11,589 nucleotides of DNA from Candidatus Bathyarchaeota archaeon (GCA_020697635.1 JAEHCT010000026.1:1-11589); one strand, 5' to 3'. Numbered from the stretch's first letter, positions 1-7,218 are shown. A program made the numbers and translations. Notes: generated from the sequence alone by a model not told the origin.

Positions 1-1
1 A

Positions 2-1387
2 GGCGAGTCAGTCCCAGTAGAAAAGAGAGTGAACGACGACGTCTACGCAGGCACGATCAACCTTGACGGTGTCCTCGCGGTACGGACGACCCGTGCCTCG
101 TCGGAGACCATGCTGGCGAGCATCCTCCGAATGGTTCAGGAGGCCGAGGAACGGAGGAGCCCGACGGAGACCATCGTGAACAGGTTCGCCAAGTACTACA
201 CGCCCCTCATCATCGTGTTGGCGATAATGGTCGCCGTGGTTCCGCCCCTATTCTTCGACCGGCCCCTGATCCCTTCGATCTACAACAGCCTAGTGCTACT
301 GGTCATCGGTTGTCCCTGTGCCTTAACCATAGCGACACCCGTAGCGATGGTCTCCGCCATCACCAGCGCGAGCCGCCACGGCGTCCTCGTGAAAGGCAGC
401 ACATACATCGAGGAGGTGAACAAGGCCAGCGTATTCACCTTCGACAAGACAGGCACCCTCACACGGGGCAGGCTCGTGGTGACGGACGTAGTGCCCTACA
501 ACGTTTCGAGGGAGACACTGCTGAGCGTAGCGGCGACGCTGGAGGCAAACTCCAAGCACCCCATAGCGTCGGCGATAACCGAGGCGGCCCTGACCGAGGG
601 AGCCACCCTGCTTGAGGCATCCGAGTTCAAGTCCCAGACCGGGAAAGGCGTCGAGGCAGTGATCGAGGGCTCGCTCTACCAGATCGGCAGCCAGAGGCTG
701 TTCTCCGAGAACGGGTTGAGGTACCCCGACGAGGCTCTCACGGAGCTTGAAAGCCAGGGCAAAACCACGGTGATGGTTGCTAAGGAAAGCGACGTCATCG
801 GCCTCATAAGCCTGATGGATGAGAGACGCGAGGGAGCCCGGGACACCATACAGAGATTGAAGGCGAAGGGCATGAGGGTTGAGATGCTCACGGGCGACAA
901 CGAGAACACAGCCAGAACCATAGCACGGCAGCTGGGGTTCAACGGCTACCACGCCGGGCTCCTGCCAGACGAGAAAGTAGAGGTAGTCGAAGAGCTGAAG
1001 AAGAGAGGCAAGGTCGTGATGATCGGCGACGGCGTGAACGACGCCCCCGCGCTGGCGGCCGCCGACGTCGGCATAGCGATGGGTGGCCTGGGCAGCGACA
1101 TCGCCCTCGAGACCGCGGACATCGTGCTTCTGGAGGACGACCTCAGTAGGATAACTTACCTACTCAACCTAGCCGAGACCACCGTGGCCCGGGTCAAGGA
1201 GAACATAGCGTTATCGGTTCTGGTGAAGCTGGCCATCGTGATAATGGGCGCCATGGGATCCATAACGTTGTGGATGGCGGTGGTGCTTGGAGACGTCGGG
1301 TTGACGCTTCTGGTGATCGTCAACAGCATCCGGATCAGCAGAATCAAGCCGGCATCAGGAAAGGATAAATCTCATCAGCCTCGCTAA
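2..1387 (+). CDS. P1B-type heavy-metal ATPase, Zn/Cd/Pb class, C-terminal part (5' end outside window)
   Basis: This is an ATP-driven metal efflux pump of the cytoplasmic membrane. The reading frame is open from base 2 and begins with GESVPVEK, the end of the actuator-domain TGES dephosphorylation motif, so the GTG at 29 is not the real start and roughly a third of the protein lies upstream. Numbered from that GTG, the visible parts are a CPC metal-site motif in a membrane helix (95-97), the DKTGTLT phosphorylation site (D139), the HP motif of the nucleotide domain (177-178), GDGVND (333-338) and two final membrane helices. Those helices carry K400 and D422-V-G, the Lys and DxG pair that family knowledge links to the Zn/Cd/Pb class rather than to copper pumps. 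The stop is TAA at 1385-1387. The PDCD5-like gene follows 20 bases later. The family call is firm; the metal is inferred. Confidence 0.93.
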   Translation, partial: GESVPVEKRVNDDVYAGTINLDGVLAVRTTRASSETMLASILRMVQEAEERRSPTETIVNRFAKYYTPLIIVLAIMVAVVPPLFFDRPLIPSIYNSLVLLVIGCPCALTIATPVAMVSAITSASRHGVLVKGSTYIEEVNKASVFTFDKTGTLTRGRLVVTDVVPYNVSRETLLSVAATLEANSKHPIASAITEAALTEGATLLEASEFKSQTGKGVEAVIEGSLYQIGSQRLFSENGLRYPDEALTELESQGKTTVMVAKESDVIGLISLMDERREGARDTIQRLKAKGMRVEMLTGDNENTARTIARQLGFNGYHAGLLPDEKVEVVEELKKRGKVVMIGDGVNDAPALAAADVGIAMGGLGSDIALETADIVLLEDDLSRITYLLNLAETTVARVKENIALSVLVKLAIVIMGAMGSITLWMAVVLGDVGLTLLVIVNSIRISRIKPASGKDKSHQPR

Positions 1388-1407
1388 TTCAACGCAGGCC
1401 AGCCATC

Positions 1408-1800
1408 ATGGACGACGAGCTAGAACGCATCAAACAGAAGAGACTCGATGAGCTACGGCGTAAGATGCTCCTAAACCAGCTCAAAGAAAAAGAGCCTGAT
1501 TCGGAGCCCGAGCCAGCTAAGGAGCCTACTAACGAGGAGATGCTGGGAAAATACTTCAGGAACAGGGCTTGGGAGGTCTGGAACGCCGCCAAGTACCAGT
1601 ACCCACAGATCATACCAAGGATCGAGGCCATGCTGGTGGACGCCATAAAGCAGGGCAAGATCAAGGACTACATCGACGGAGCCAACCTCATGGGGTTCTT
1701 CAGGCAGGTGGGCATACCCGTGCGCTTGGACACCAAGATCAGGGTCTCCGAGCACGGCGAGCTCAAGACCCTCGAGCAGAAGATAAAAGAGGACAGGTAG
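1408..1800 (+). CDS. PDCD5-like DNA-binding protein
   Basis: A 130-residue basic/acidic protein. Its start, MDDELERIKQKRLDELRRKM, is the typical helical N-terminus of the archaeal/eukaryotic PDCD5 family of double-stranded DNA-binding proteins. A low-complexity acidic linker (about residues 27-43: E, P, D, S) follows. The C-terminal half (about 45-130) resembles the PDCD5 helical core in its IEAMLVDAIKQGKIKDYIDG segment but continues into a VRLDTKIRV..HGELKTLEQKIKE tail that I do not recognise from standard PDCD5 proteins. No strong ribosome-binding site precedes the ATG. A weak TATA-like GGATAAATC at about 1362-1370 could serve a nearly leaderless transcript, or the gene may be read through from the ATPase. 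It meets tupC tail to tail. Family assignment is from the N-terminus and helix pattern; the cellular role is unknown. Confidence 0.7.
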   Translation: MDDELERIKQKRLDELRRKMLLNQLKEKEPDSEPEPAKEPTNEEMLGKYFRNRAWEVWNAAKYQYPQIIPRIEAMLVDAIKQGKIKDYIDGANLMGFFRQVGIPVRLDTKIRVSEHGELKTLEQKIKEDR

Positions 1801-1803
1801 ACC

Positions 1804-2832
1804 TCAGAGCACTATCACGGACGACGCCTTGAAGGAGATGAACACTCTTCTGCCCACGTTGAGGCCCATCTCCTTGAACGATCGGTTTGTAACCTGAACC
1901 GTGAAAGTCTCCCCCACGTCCACCCTCAGTAACACTATGTTGTTAAGCGATTCCACCCCGACGACTGTGCCCTCGAACTGGTTCCTAGCACTCGTCTCTA
2001 TCCTACTCAGCGAGACGATTATGTCCTCGGGCTTCACGTGGATGGTGGCTCTCCCAGTCCGGTCGACGGCGGCCCTCACCACCACGTTCCCCACAGCTAT
2101 CTGAGCAACGCCTTCAACGACGCGGCTAACGCCCGTGAACACGTTCTCCGACAGCCTCGTGATGGAGACCAACTCGCTGGGGGCTCCCTCCTCAGTCACC
2201 CGGCCCCCCTCCATGAACACAGTCCTGCCGGTCAGCCTCTTTATCATGTCCAAATCATGGGTAGACACAACAATCGTCCGCCCCTGTTTTTCCTCCTCTA
2301 TGATGGCCGAGATGACCTTTGTGTTAGCCGCGTCAAGGTTCGAAGTAGGCTCATCAACCAACAGGACCTCCGGGTCGAGGACGAGGGCTCTGGCCAAAGC
2401 GATCCGCTGCTGCTCGCCACCCGAGAGCCTCCGAGCCGGCCTATCCTCGTAGCCGCCGAGCCTGACCCTGTCTAGTGCTTCGGCTACGAGCTCCTTCACC
2501 TTGTCCTCTGGAATCTTTCTCAGTCTGAGCCCGTACGCGATGTTGATATACACGTCCCCCCTCAGAAACAGCGGGGTCTGGAAGATCATTGTGGTGCATC
2601 TCCTCAAGGATGAACGGGTGGAAGCTTCTAGCCCTCTACCCTTGAAGGCTATGGAGCCATGGGTGGGCTCCTCCAGCCCGGAGAGAATGCGCAGCAGAGT
2701 GGTCTTGCCTGCCCCGCTCTGCCCCACAACCCCGAGGGTTTCCCCCTCCTCTATAACCACGCTGACATCGTCGAGCGCCATGACACCCCCGTAATGCTTG
2801 GACACCCCGTCTAGATCATAGAGGATGGTCAT
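1804..2832 (-). CDS. tupC: Tungstate ABC transporter, ATP-binding protein
   Basis: The 342-residue ATPase subunit of an oxyanion importer, acting at the inner face of the membrane. The N-terminal ABC domain has Walker A GQSGAGKT (37-44), Q-loop Q85, signature LSGGEQQR (136-143), Walker B LLVDEP with D160/E161 and the switch His192. The C-terminal part (about 275-342) has the pattern of a MOP/TOBE oxyanion-binding domain (SARNQFEGTVV, then a SFKEMGL..G..VFISFKASSV stretch). In this family that domain can bind molybdate or tungstate and give feedback inhibition. Its ATG overlaps the tupB stop codon as ATGA (2829-2832), so the two are translationally coupled. Tungstate over molybdate is inferred from the TupA-type binding protein in the same operon. 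Confidence 0.9.
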   Translation of the reverse strand: MTILYDLDGVSKHYGGVMALDDVSVVIEEGETLGVVGQSGAGKTTLLRILSGLEEPTHGSIAFKGRGLEASTRSSLRRCTTMIFQTPLFLRGDVYINIAYGLRLRKIPEDKVKELVAEALDRVRLGGYEDRPARRLSGGEQQRIALARALVLDPEVLLVDEPTSNLDAANTKVISAIIEEEKQGRTIVVSTHDLDMIKRLTGRTVFMEGGRVTEEGAPSELVSITRLSENVFTGVSRVVEGVAQIAVGNVVVRAAVDRTGRATIHVKPEDIIVSLSRIETSARNQFEGTVVGVESLNNIVLLRVDVGETFTVQVTNRSFKEMGLNVGRRVFISFKASSVIVL

Positions 2833-3527
2833 GTTGCGCCCCCCCTCAACAGGCTAATGGCGTAGTTAAGACCGAGGACTACGATGAGCAGTATGAAGCT
2901 GAGGGCGAAGCTCAGACCGAGCTCGCCCTTGTTGGTCTCGAGAGCGATGGCCGTCGTAAGCACCCTTGTTACTCCACTGATGTTGGCCCCCAGCATGGTG
3001 GCGATCCCAAGCTCCGCGAAGGCCCTGTTGAAGCTGGACACCAGCGCCAGGCTGACGCCGCTGAAAGCCTCCCTGACGATGGCTATAGACGTGTCCGTCT
3101 CCGAGGCTCCGAGGGTGCGGACCAGATCCCGTAACTCCATGTCCTTGCTCTCGATGGCGCTCACCACGAAGCTCACCATTATTGGTAGTATGAGCGCGGC
3201 CTGCCCCACAGCCATCCCGGGCACCGTGTAAAGGAGTTGAAGTGACCCTAGAGGACCGCTCCTAGAGAACAGGGTGAAGAGGAACAGACCCAGCGTCACC
3301 GTGGGTACGCCCACCATCGCGTTGAAGAAGAACCTCAGAGCCCGTTTACCGGGGAACTCCCGCATCACTATGAACACGCTCAGGGGCAGCCCCACGGCAG
3401 CCGCCAGAAAGGTCGCGTAGCTAGCGGTCTGGAGGCTCCTGAGAGTGATCTCAAGGACGACCCGGTCACCAGTTAAGATTAGCCTGACGGCTTCTCCTAT
3501 CCCCTCGACTATCGGCCTCCAGCTCAT
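2829..3527 (-). CDS. tupB: Tungstate ABC transporter, permease
   Basis: A 232-residue membrane protein with several hydrophobic spans, including ones near residues 30-55, 65-80, 95-125 and 205-225. The length and the cytoplasmic-loop pattern (RTLGASETDTSIAIVREA..G followed by FNRAFAELG) match TupB-type permeases, the membrane channel for tungstate that pairs with TupA and TupC. It starts 33 bases after the tupA stop and overlaps tupC by 4 bases. The last codons contain a run of seven Gs (7 Cs at 2839-2845 on the + strand) that also provides a purine-rich ribosome-binding stretch for tupC. Firm as an ABC permease; tungstate specificity comes from the operon. Confidence 0.88.
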   Translation of the reverse strand: MSWRPIVEGIGEAVRLILTGDRVVLEITLRSLQTASYATFLAAAVGLPLSVFIVMREFPGKRALRFFFNAMVGVPTVTLGLFLFTLFSRSGPLGSLQLLYTVPGMAVGQAALILPIMVSFVVSAIESKDMELRDLVRTLGASETDTSIAIVREAFSGVSLALVSSFNRAFAELGIATMLGANISGVTRVLTTAIALETNKGELGLSFALSFILLIVVLGLNYAISLLRGGAT

Positions 3528-3560
3528 ATCGCATCCATCATAGAAAGAGTAATGAAATTG

Positions 3561-4577
3561 TTAACGGTATAGGTCCGCGGCGTTCTGTCTGTACTCAACC
3601 GGGCATTCACTGCCGTCGATGTACGCGTACTCCTCGACCCAGCCAACTATCTCGGAGTCGGGGTCCTCCAGCTCCGGCAGCCAAGGCTTGAAGAGAGTCG
3701 ATCCGAACCCTTCCTCCCCATAGGTCACCAGCATCGTCTGGACCTCGTCGGAGATCAGGAACCTGAGGAATTCCATGGATCCCTCGAACATGCCCCGCGG
3801 GCTCGTGTCTGGGTCGCATACTATGGCACTGTAGACGTTCAGGGTGTCTTTGCCCGAGTCCACGATCTTCACCAGCTCTATGTTGCCGTTCTTGTAGTTC
3901 TTCAGGTATGTGGCGACGTCCGTGATGGTGTAAGCCAACTTCTGGTTGGCCAGCTGCAGCGTGGCGGTCATGCCCGCCCCTGCCTCTATGTACCAAGTGC
4001 CGGCGGAGTCCCCGGCAGTCTCGACCTTGATCTCGTCGAGGACAAGGCCTGTGGCTGTCCATAGAGCCTTCTCCTTCGAGTGGGTACCCGAGTTGTCGCC
4101 CCTAGACACCCAGAGGGCGTTACCCGCCTGCCCCTCCGCCCTGATCTTAATCAGCGCGTCGATTGGGTCCATCCCCCTTATCCCAGCGGGATCGGCCTCC
4201 GGCCCCACGATGATGAAGAAGTTGTACGCGAATATCTTCCGGTTCACGCCCGACCCTGACTCCAAGAACCCCTGCTCCTGGCTGGGGCTGTGGACCAAGA
4301 TCATGTCGGCGTCGCCTCGTTTAGCTGTCTCTATGGCTAGCCCGGTACCCTGGGAGATGAAGCTCACGTTGTACTCGGGATGGGTCCTCTCGAACATGAT
4401 CTTCAGCTCGTCGAGGAGCCCTGTCTCGTAAAGACTCGTAGTGGTGGATACTATTAGGCTCTCCTTGGCCTGGGGTTTGGACATGTACCAGTAGAAGCCC
4501 CCGGCGATTACTGCTACTAGGAATAGCGCTACGATGAGCGTATTCCTGTTGACTTTGAATCCTCCAATATTGGACAT
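3561..4577 (-). CDS. tupA: Tungstate ABC transporter, substrate-binding protein
   Basis: A 338-residue extracytoplasmic binding protein that captures tungstate for TupBC. Residues about 12-32 form one hydrophobic segment (NTLIVALFLVAVIAGGFYWY) behind a short basic N-terminus. There is no lipobox cysteine, so it is likely held by an uncleaved or signal-type membrane anchor. The family fingerprints are STTTSLYETGLLD (TTTS at 45-48) and SRGDNSGTHSKE (158-169), the oxyanion-contacting motifs of TupA proteins rather than ModA or WtpA. The ATG at 4577 lies about 27 bases from the centre of a TATA box, suggesting a leaderless mRNA. It leads the tupABC operon and is divergent from moaA across an 81-base spacer with repeated half-sites. 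Confidence 0.92.
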   Translation of the reverse strand: MSNIGGFKVNRNTLIVALFLVAVIAGGFYWYMSKPQAKESLIVSTTTSLYETGLLDELKIMFERTHPEYNVSFISQGTGLAIETAKRGDADMILVHSPSQEQGFLESGSGVNRKIFAYNFFIIVGPEADPAGIRGMDPIDALIKIRAEGQAGNALWVSRGDNSGTHSKEKALWTATGLVLDEIKVETAGDSAGTWYIEAGAGMTATLQLANQKLAYTITDVATYLKNYKNGNIELVKIVDSGKDTLNVYSAIVCDPDTSPRGMFEGSMEFLRFLISDEVQTMLVTYGEEGFGSTLFKPWLPELEDPDSEIVGWVEEYAYIDGSECPVEYRQNAADLYR

Positions 4578-4584
4578 GCCTAAC

Positions 4585-4628
4585 GGATATACGATATGTT
4601 TATTTATACATATCGTTTACCCGATATG
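4585..4628. promoter_or_regulatory. Shared tupA/moaA operator array of CGATATG half-sites
   Basis: Three exact 7-base half-sites lie in 37 bases: CGATATG at 4592-4598, its reverse complement CATATCG at 4609-4615, and CGATATG again at 4622-4628. A degenerate GGATAT sits at 4585-4590. They make two overlapping perfect inverted repeats: ACGATATG-N10-CATATCGT (4591-4616) and CATATCG-N6-CGATATG (4609-4628). The first brackets the tupA TATA box, so a protein bound there should block or modulate transcription initiation. The CG-n-TAT...ATA-n-CG layout is reminiscent of ModE-type molybdate/tungstate operators. That resemblance is from memory, and the regulator is not encoded here. The array as an operator is inferred from sequence structure and position. 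Confidence 0.65.
4601..4608 (-). promoter_or_regulatory. TATA box of tupA
   Basis: On the - strand this reads TATAAATA, centred about 27 bases before the tupA ATG. Archaeal TATA boxes sit about 26 bases before the transcription start, so initiation would fall on or next to the ATG, giving a leaderless mRNA. The same AT block reads TTTATTTATA on the + strand (4599-4608) and could also serve moaA, with a start near 4631 and a leader of about 28 bases. Confidence 0.6.
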
Positions 4629-4658
4629 GTCCGCCATGCATAACAGTTTTCAGCAACC

Positions 4659-5609
4659 ATGCAGAAGGGAATGGAGGCGAACAAACGCTTGAACCAGAAC
4701 CTCGTAGACCCCCACGGCAGGCCCATCAACAGCCTCAGGATAAGCCTAACCCAGCGCTGCAACTTCAACTGCTTCTTCTGCCACCAGGAGGGTGAGCACC
4801 AACCCGGGGATGAACTGACGGTAGAAGAGATAGAGGCCGCCGTAAGCGTCGCAGCCGAGCTGGGGATCACAAAGGTGAAGCTCACGGGCGGCGAGCCTTT
4901 GCTCAGAGACGACGTGGTCGAGATAGTGCGACGCATAGCCCCATACGTCGAGGAGGTCTCCATGACCACCAACGCCAGCCTACTCGAGGAGAAGGCGTGT
5001 AGCCTCAAGGAGGCTGGGCTTAGACGGGTGAACATTAGCCTACACACCCTCAACCCAGGTGGATTCAGAGAGATAACAGGCTGCTCGGACGAGGGCCTCG
5101 TCAGGAAGGGGGTCGAGGCTGCCCTACGCTGCGGCCTCCACCCTGTAAAGCTCAACATGGTAGTCATGAAGGGGGTAAACTCCGAGGAGGTACCTGCGAT
5201 GATCAGATTCAGCAGAGAGACGGGCACCGTGCTCCAACTCATCGAGTTTCAGGAGCTGGAGAACGGCGCGGAACACTATGAAAAACATCACTATGACCTC
5301 AAGCCGGTCGAGGATAAGCTGGAGAAAGAAGCTGTCAGGGTGACGGAGAGAGAGCTTCACAGGCGCAGGGTCTACCACCTCCCGGACGGCGCCAAGGTGG
5401 AGGTGGTGCGCCCCATGCACAACAGCAGGTTCTGCGCCTACTGCACCCGGCTGAGGCTGACCAGCGACGGACGCCTCAAGCCCTGCCTCATGAGGGACGA
5501 CAACCTTGTCCCCTTCGCTGAACTCTTGAGGGCCGGGGAGCCGAGGGAGAGGCTCGTCGATGCGTTCAGGGAGGCGGTAGCTCGCAGGGAGCCGCACTGG
5601 AGGGATTGA
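4659..5609 (+). CDS. moaA: GTP 3',8-cyclase (radical SAM, molybdopterin/tungstopterin synthesis)
   Basis: A 316-residue radical SAM enzyme that, with MoaC, turns GTP into cyclic pyranopterin monophosphate, the first step of Mo/W pterin cofactor synthesis in the cytoplasm. The N-terminal cluster motif CNFNCFFC (C34, C38, C41) follows LRISLTQR. The GGEP motif of radical SAM enzymes is present (KLTGGEPLLR), and the C-terminal second Fe-S motif is FCAYCTRLRLTSDGRLKPC. The length is normal for archaeal MoaA. The ATG at 4659 is the first in frame after a stop at 4641; no clear ribosome-binding site precedes it, and an internal ATG at 4671 is possible. The protein ends in ...REPHWRD, without the terminal Gly-Gly described for bacterial and human homologues. 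First gene of the moa-moe operon. Confidence 0.93.
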   Translation: MQKGMEANKRLNQNLVDPHGRPINSLRISLTQRCNFNCFFCHQEGEHQPGDELTVEEIEAAVSVAAELGITKVKLTGGEPLLRDDVVEIVRRIAPYVEEVSMTTNASLLEEKACSLKEAGLRRVNISLHTLNPGGFREITGCSDEGLVRKGVEAALRCGLHPVKLNMVVMKGVNSEEVPAMIRFSRETGTVLQLIEFQELENGAEHYEKHHYDLKPVEDKLEKEAVRVTERELHRRRVYHLPDGAKVEVVRPMHNSRFCAYCTRLRLTSDGRLKPCLMRDDNLVPFAELLRAGEPRERLVDAFREAVARREPHWRD

Positions 5610-5612
5610 TGG

Positions 5613-5855
5613 GTGAAGGTTAGGGTGAAATACTTCGCCAGCTTCAGGGACATGACGGGGAAGATGGAGGAGTCGCTGGAGGTTCCTGAAGGGATTACAG
5701 TAGAGGGGCTCAGGGAGCACATCAAGGGATTATATGATAAAATGGCGAGGAGGAACCAGGTGCTGGTCGCTGTAAACGGCGCCTTCGTTCCCCTGGAGAC
5801 CGTGGTAAGAGAGGGGGACAACGTGGCGTTCTTCCCTCCGGTGAGCGGTGGTTGA
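5613..5855 (+). CDS. moaD: Molybdopterin synthase small (sulfur-carrier) subunit
   Basis: An 80-residue ubiquitin-fold sulfur carrier with the diagnostic C-terminal ...FFPPVSGG. In the pathway the terminal glycine is adenylated, converted to a thiocarboxylate and used by MoaE to make the dithiolene of molybdopterin. The N-terminus MKVRVKYFASFRDMTGK is typical of MoaD. The GTG at 5613 is supported by a ribosome-binding stretch GGAGGGAT (5599-5606), about 7 bases upstream. It starts 3 bases after the moaA stop and is followed directly by moaE, its partner subunit. No MoeB-type activating enzyme is in the window, so a ThiF/MoeB/UbaA-type protein elsewhere must activate it. Confidence 0.92.
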   Translation: MKVRVKYFASFRDMTGKMEESLEVPEGITVEGLREHIKGLYDKMARRNQVLVAVNGAFVPLETVVREGDNVAFFPPVSGG

Positions 5856-5856
5856 G

Positions 5857-6273
5857 ATGATAAGGGTGCAGAGAGAGGATGTGGACATAGACGCGGTTCT
5901 AGAAGCCGTGAAGAGCGATAAGAGCGGCTGCGTCGTCAGCTTCCTAGGCACGGTGCGGGACACCTCGGAGGGCCGCAGCGTCCAGAGGATGAGCATAGAG
6001 GTGTACGAGGAGATGGCCGTCAAGCAGCTGTCCATGATAAGGGAGGAGGCGCTGGAACGGTTCGGAGTCAACGAGGTCGTGGTGGTGCACAGGTACGGCG
6101 ACCTAGAGGTGGGGGACAGCATAGTCTACATAGGCGTCTCGGCGGGCCACAGGGAGGAGGCGTTCCAGGCCTGCAAGTACGTCATCGACGAGCTGAAGGA
6201 GAGGGTGCCGCTATGGAAGAAGGAGTACACCGGCGACGGAGAGGTTTGGGTGGAGGGAGATAGACGTGAGTGA
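5857..6273 (+). CDS. moaE: Molybdopterin synthase catalytic subunit
   Basis: The large subunit of molybdopterin synthase, which transfers sulfur from MoaD thiocarboxylate to cyclic pyranopterin monophosphate. Family marks are GCVVSFLGTVRD near the N-terminus, VHRYGDLEVGD, a VSAGHREEAFQACKYVIDELK segment and the catalytic-lysine region VPLWKKEY. I prefer the ATG at 5857, one base after the moaD stop, giving 138 residues. An in-frame GTG at 5848 would add MVE and overlap moaD by 8 bases. Either fits a coupled pair. Its 3' end overlaps the moaC start by 8 bases. Confidence 0.92.
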   Translation: MIRVQREDVDIDAVLEAVKSDKSGCVVSFLGTVRDTSEGRSVQRMSIEVYEEMAVKQLSMIREEALERFGVNEVVVVHRYGDLEVGDSIVYIGVSAGHREEAFQACKYVIDELKERVPLWKKEYTGDGEVWVEGDRRE

Positions 6274-6718
6274 GAGAGACCCGGTGCGCATGGTCGATGT
6301 CTCCGGGAAGGACGTGGTTCACAGGGTGGCGACGGCCACCGGCAGGATACTTCTGCGGAGGGAGACGGTCGACGCCGTGAGGGAGGGCAGGGTCAGGAAG
6401 GGTGACCCGTTGACGGTGGCGGAGGTGGCGTCCATCCAGGCGGTGAAGAAGACGCCGGACCTCATACCGCTGTGTCACAACGTGCCCATCGGCTCCGTGG
6501 ATACTTCGTTCACGATCGGCGAGTCTCATATAGAGGCCAGATGCACGGTTACGGCTATCTACAGGACGGGCGTGGAGATGGAGGCCCTCACCGGCGTCGC
6601 CGTGGCGCTGCTCAACATCTGGGACATGGTTAAGTACCTTGAGAAGGACGCGGAGGGACAGTATCCCGACGCGAGGATCACAGACGTAAAGGTGACGGAG
6701 AAGAGGAAGGAGAGATGA
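6266..6718 (+). CDS. moaC: Cyclic pyranopterin monophosphate synthase
   Basis: A 150-residue enzyme acting after MoaA to form cyclic pyranopterin monophosphate. Conserved blocks are RMVDVSGKDVVHRVATATG (9-26), KKTPDLIPLCHN with the active-site His71, and TGVEMEALTGVAVALLNIWDMVK with D120 and K123, which match the catalytic DMxK pair of the family. The GTG at 6266 is chosen because a ribosome-binding sequence GGAGGGAG (6252-6259) sits just upstream and a few residues before RMVDVS are normal. It overlaps moaE by 8 bases and the next gene by the four bases ATGA (6715-6718), indicating coupled translation. Confidence 0.93.
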   Translation: MSERDPVRMVDVSGKDVVHRVATATGRILLRRETVDAVREGRVRKGDPLTVAEVASIQAVKKTPDLIPLCHNVPIGSVDTSFTIGESHIEARCTVTAIYRTGVEMEALTGVAVALLNIWDMVKYLEKDAEGQYPDARITDVKVTEKRKER

Positions 6719-7218
6719 CGAAGGAGCATCCACGAGACCAGAAAACCGAGACTGTGTTCGCGCTCCTCGTGACCAGCGACACCAGAACCATCGAGACGGA
6801 CGAGACAGGTCGACTGGCTAAGAGTCTCATCGAAGGGGCCGGGCACAAAGTAAAACTCTATGATCTCGTCCCTAACGACGCCTCGAAGATCGAGGGCTGG
6901 ATCAAGAAGCCCCTCGACAGCGGAGGCGTGAGGGTGATAGTCACCAGCGGAGGAACCGGGATAGGGGCGAAGGACAAGACCGTCGACACGGTGAGTGGGA
7001 TATTCGAGAAGACTTTGCCAGGCTTCGGGGAGCACATGAGGAGGCTCAGCTACGAGGAGGTGGGGCTACCTGGCGTCTGGAGCCGATCCACGGCGGGGGT
7101 AGCCGGCGGCAAGCTTATCTTCTGTCTTCCCGGCTCAAAAGGCGCCGTGCGCACGGCGCTCGAGAAGATCATTCTGCCCGGCATCGGGCACATGCTATGG
7201 GAGCTGGATCGAGTATGA
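6715..7218 (+). CDS. moaB: Molybdopterin adenylyltransferase (MoaB/MogA family)
   Basis: A 167-residue member of the MoaB/MogA family, which activates molybdopterin by adenylation before metal insertion. Visible motifs are VTSDTRTIETDETG near residue 20, TSGGTGIGAKDKTVDTV (the nucleotide/pterin-binding TGGTG..xD region, with Lys where Arg is common), PGFGEHMRRLSYEEVG, and LPGSKGAVRTALEKIILPGIGHM near the end. Archaea usually use the MoaB form for this step, so I name it moaB; mog is the alternative. AAGGAGAG precedes the ATG. It overlaps both neighbours by ATGA (moaC at 6715-6718, moeA at 7215-7218). Confidence 0.9.
   Translation: MTKEHPRDQKTETVFALLVTSDTRTIETDETGRLAKSLIEGAGHKVKLYDLVPNDASKIEGWIKKPLDSGGVRVIVTSGGTGIGAKDKTVDTVSGIFEKTLPGFGEHMRRLSYEEVGLPGVWSRSTAGVAGGKLIFCLPGSKGAVRTALEKIILPGIGHMLWELDRV

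Noticed and set aside
29..31. GTG at 29 as the real start of the P-type ATPase
   Set aside because: The frame is open upstream to base 2 and encodes GESVPVEK of the actuator domain, so the gene begins outside the window.
323..952. 209-codon - strand frame inside the P-type ATPase
   Set aside because: Antisense to an ATPase with every catalytic motif intact; no motifs of its own.
4578..4658. Bacterial-type Moco riboswitch upstream of moaA
   Set aside because: Only 81 bases separate the divergent starts, too little for that structured RNA; the dyads fit DNA operator sites instead.
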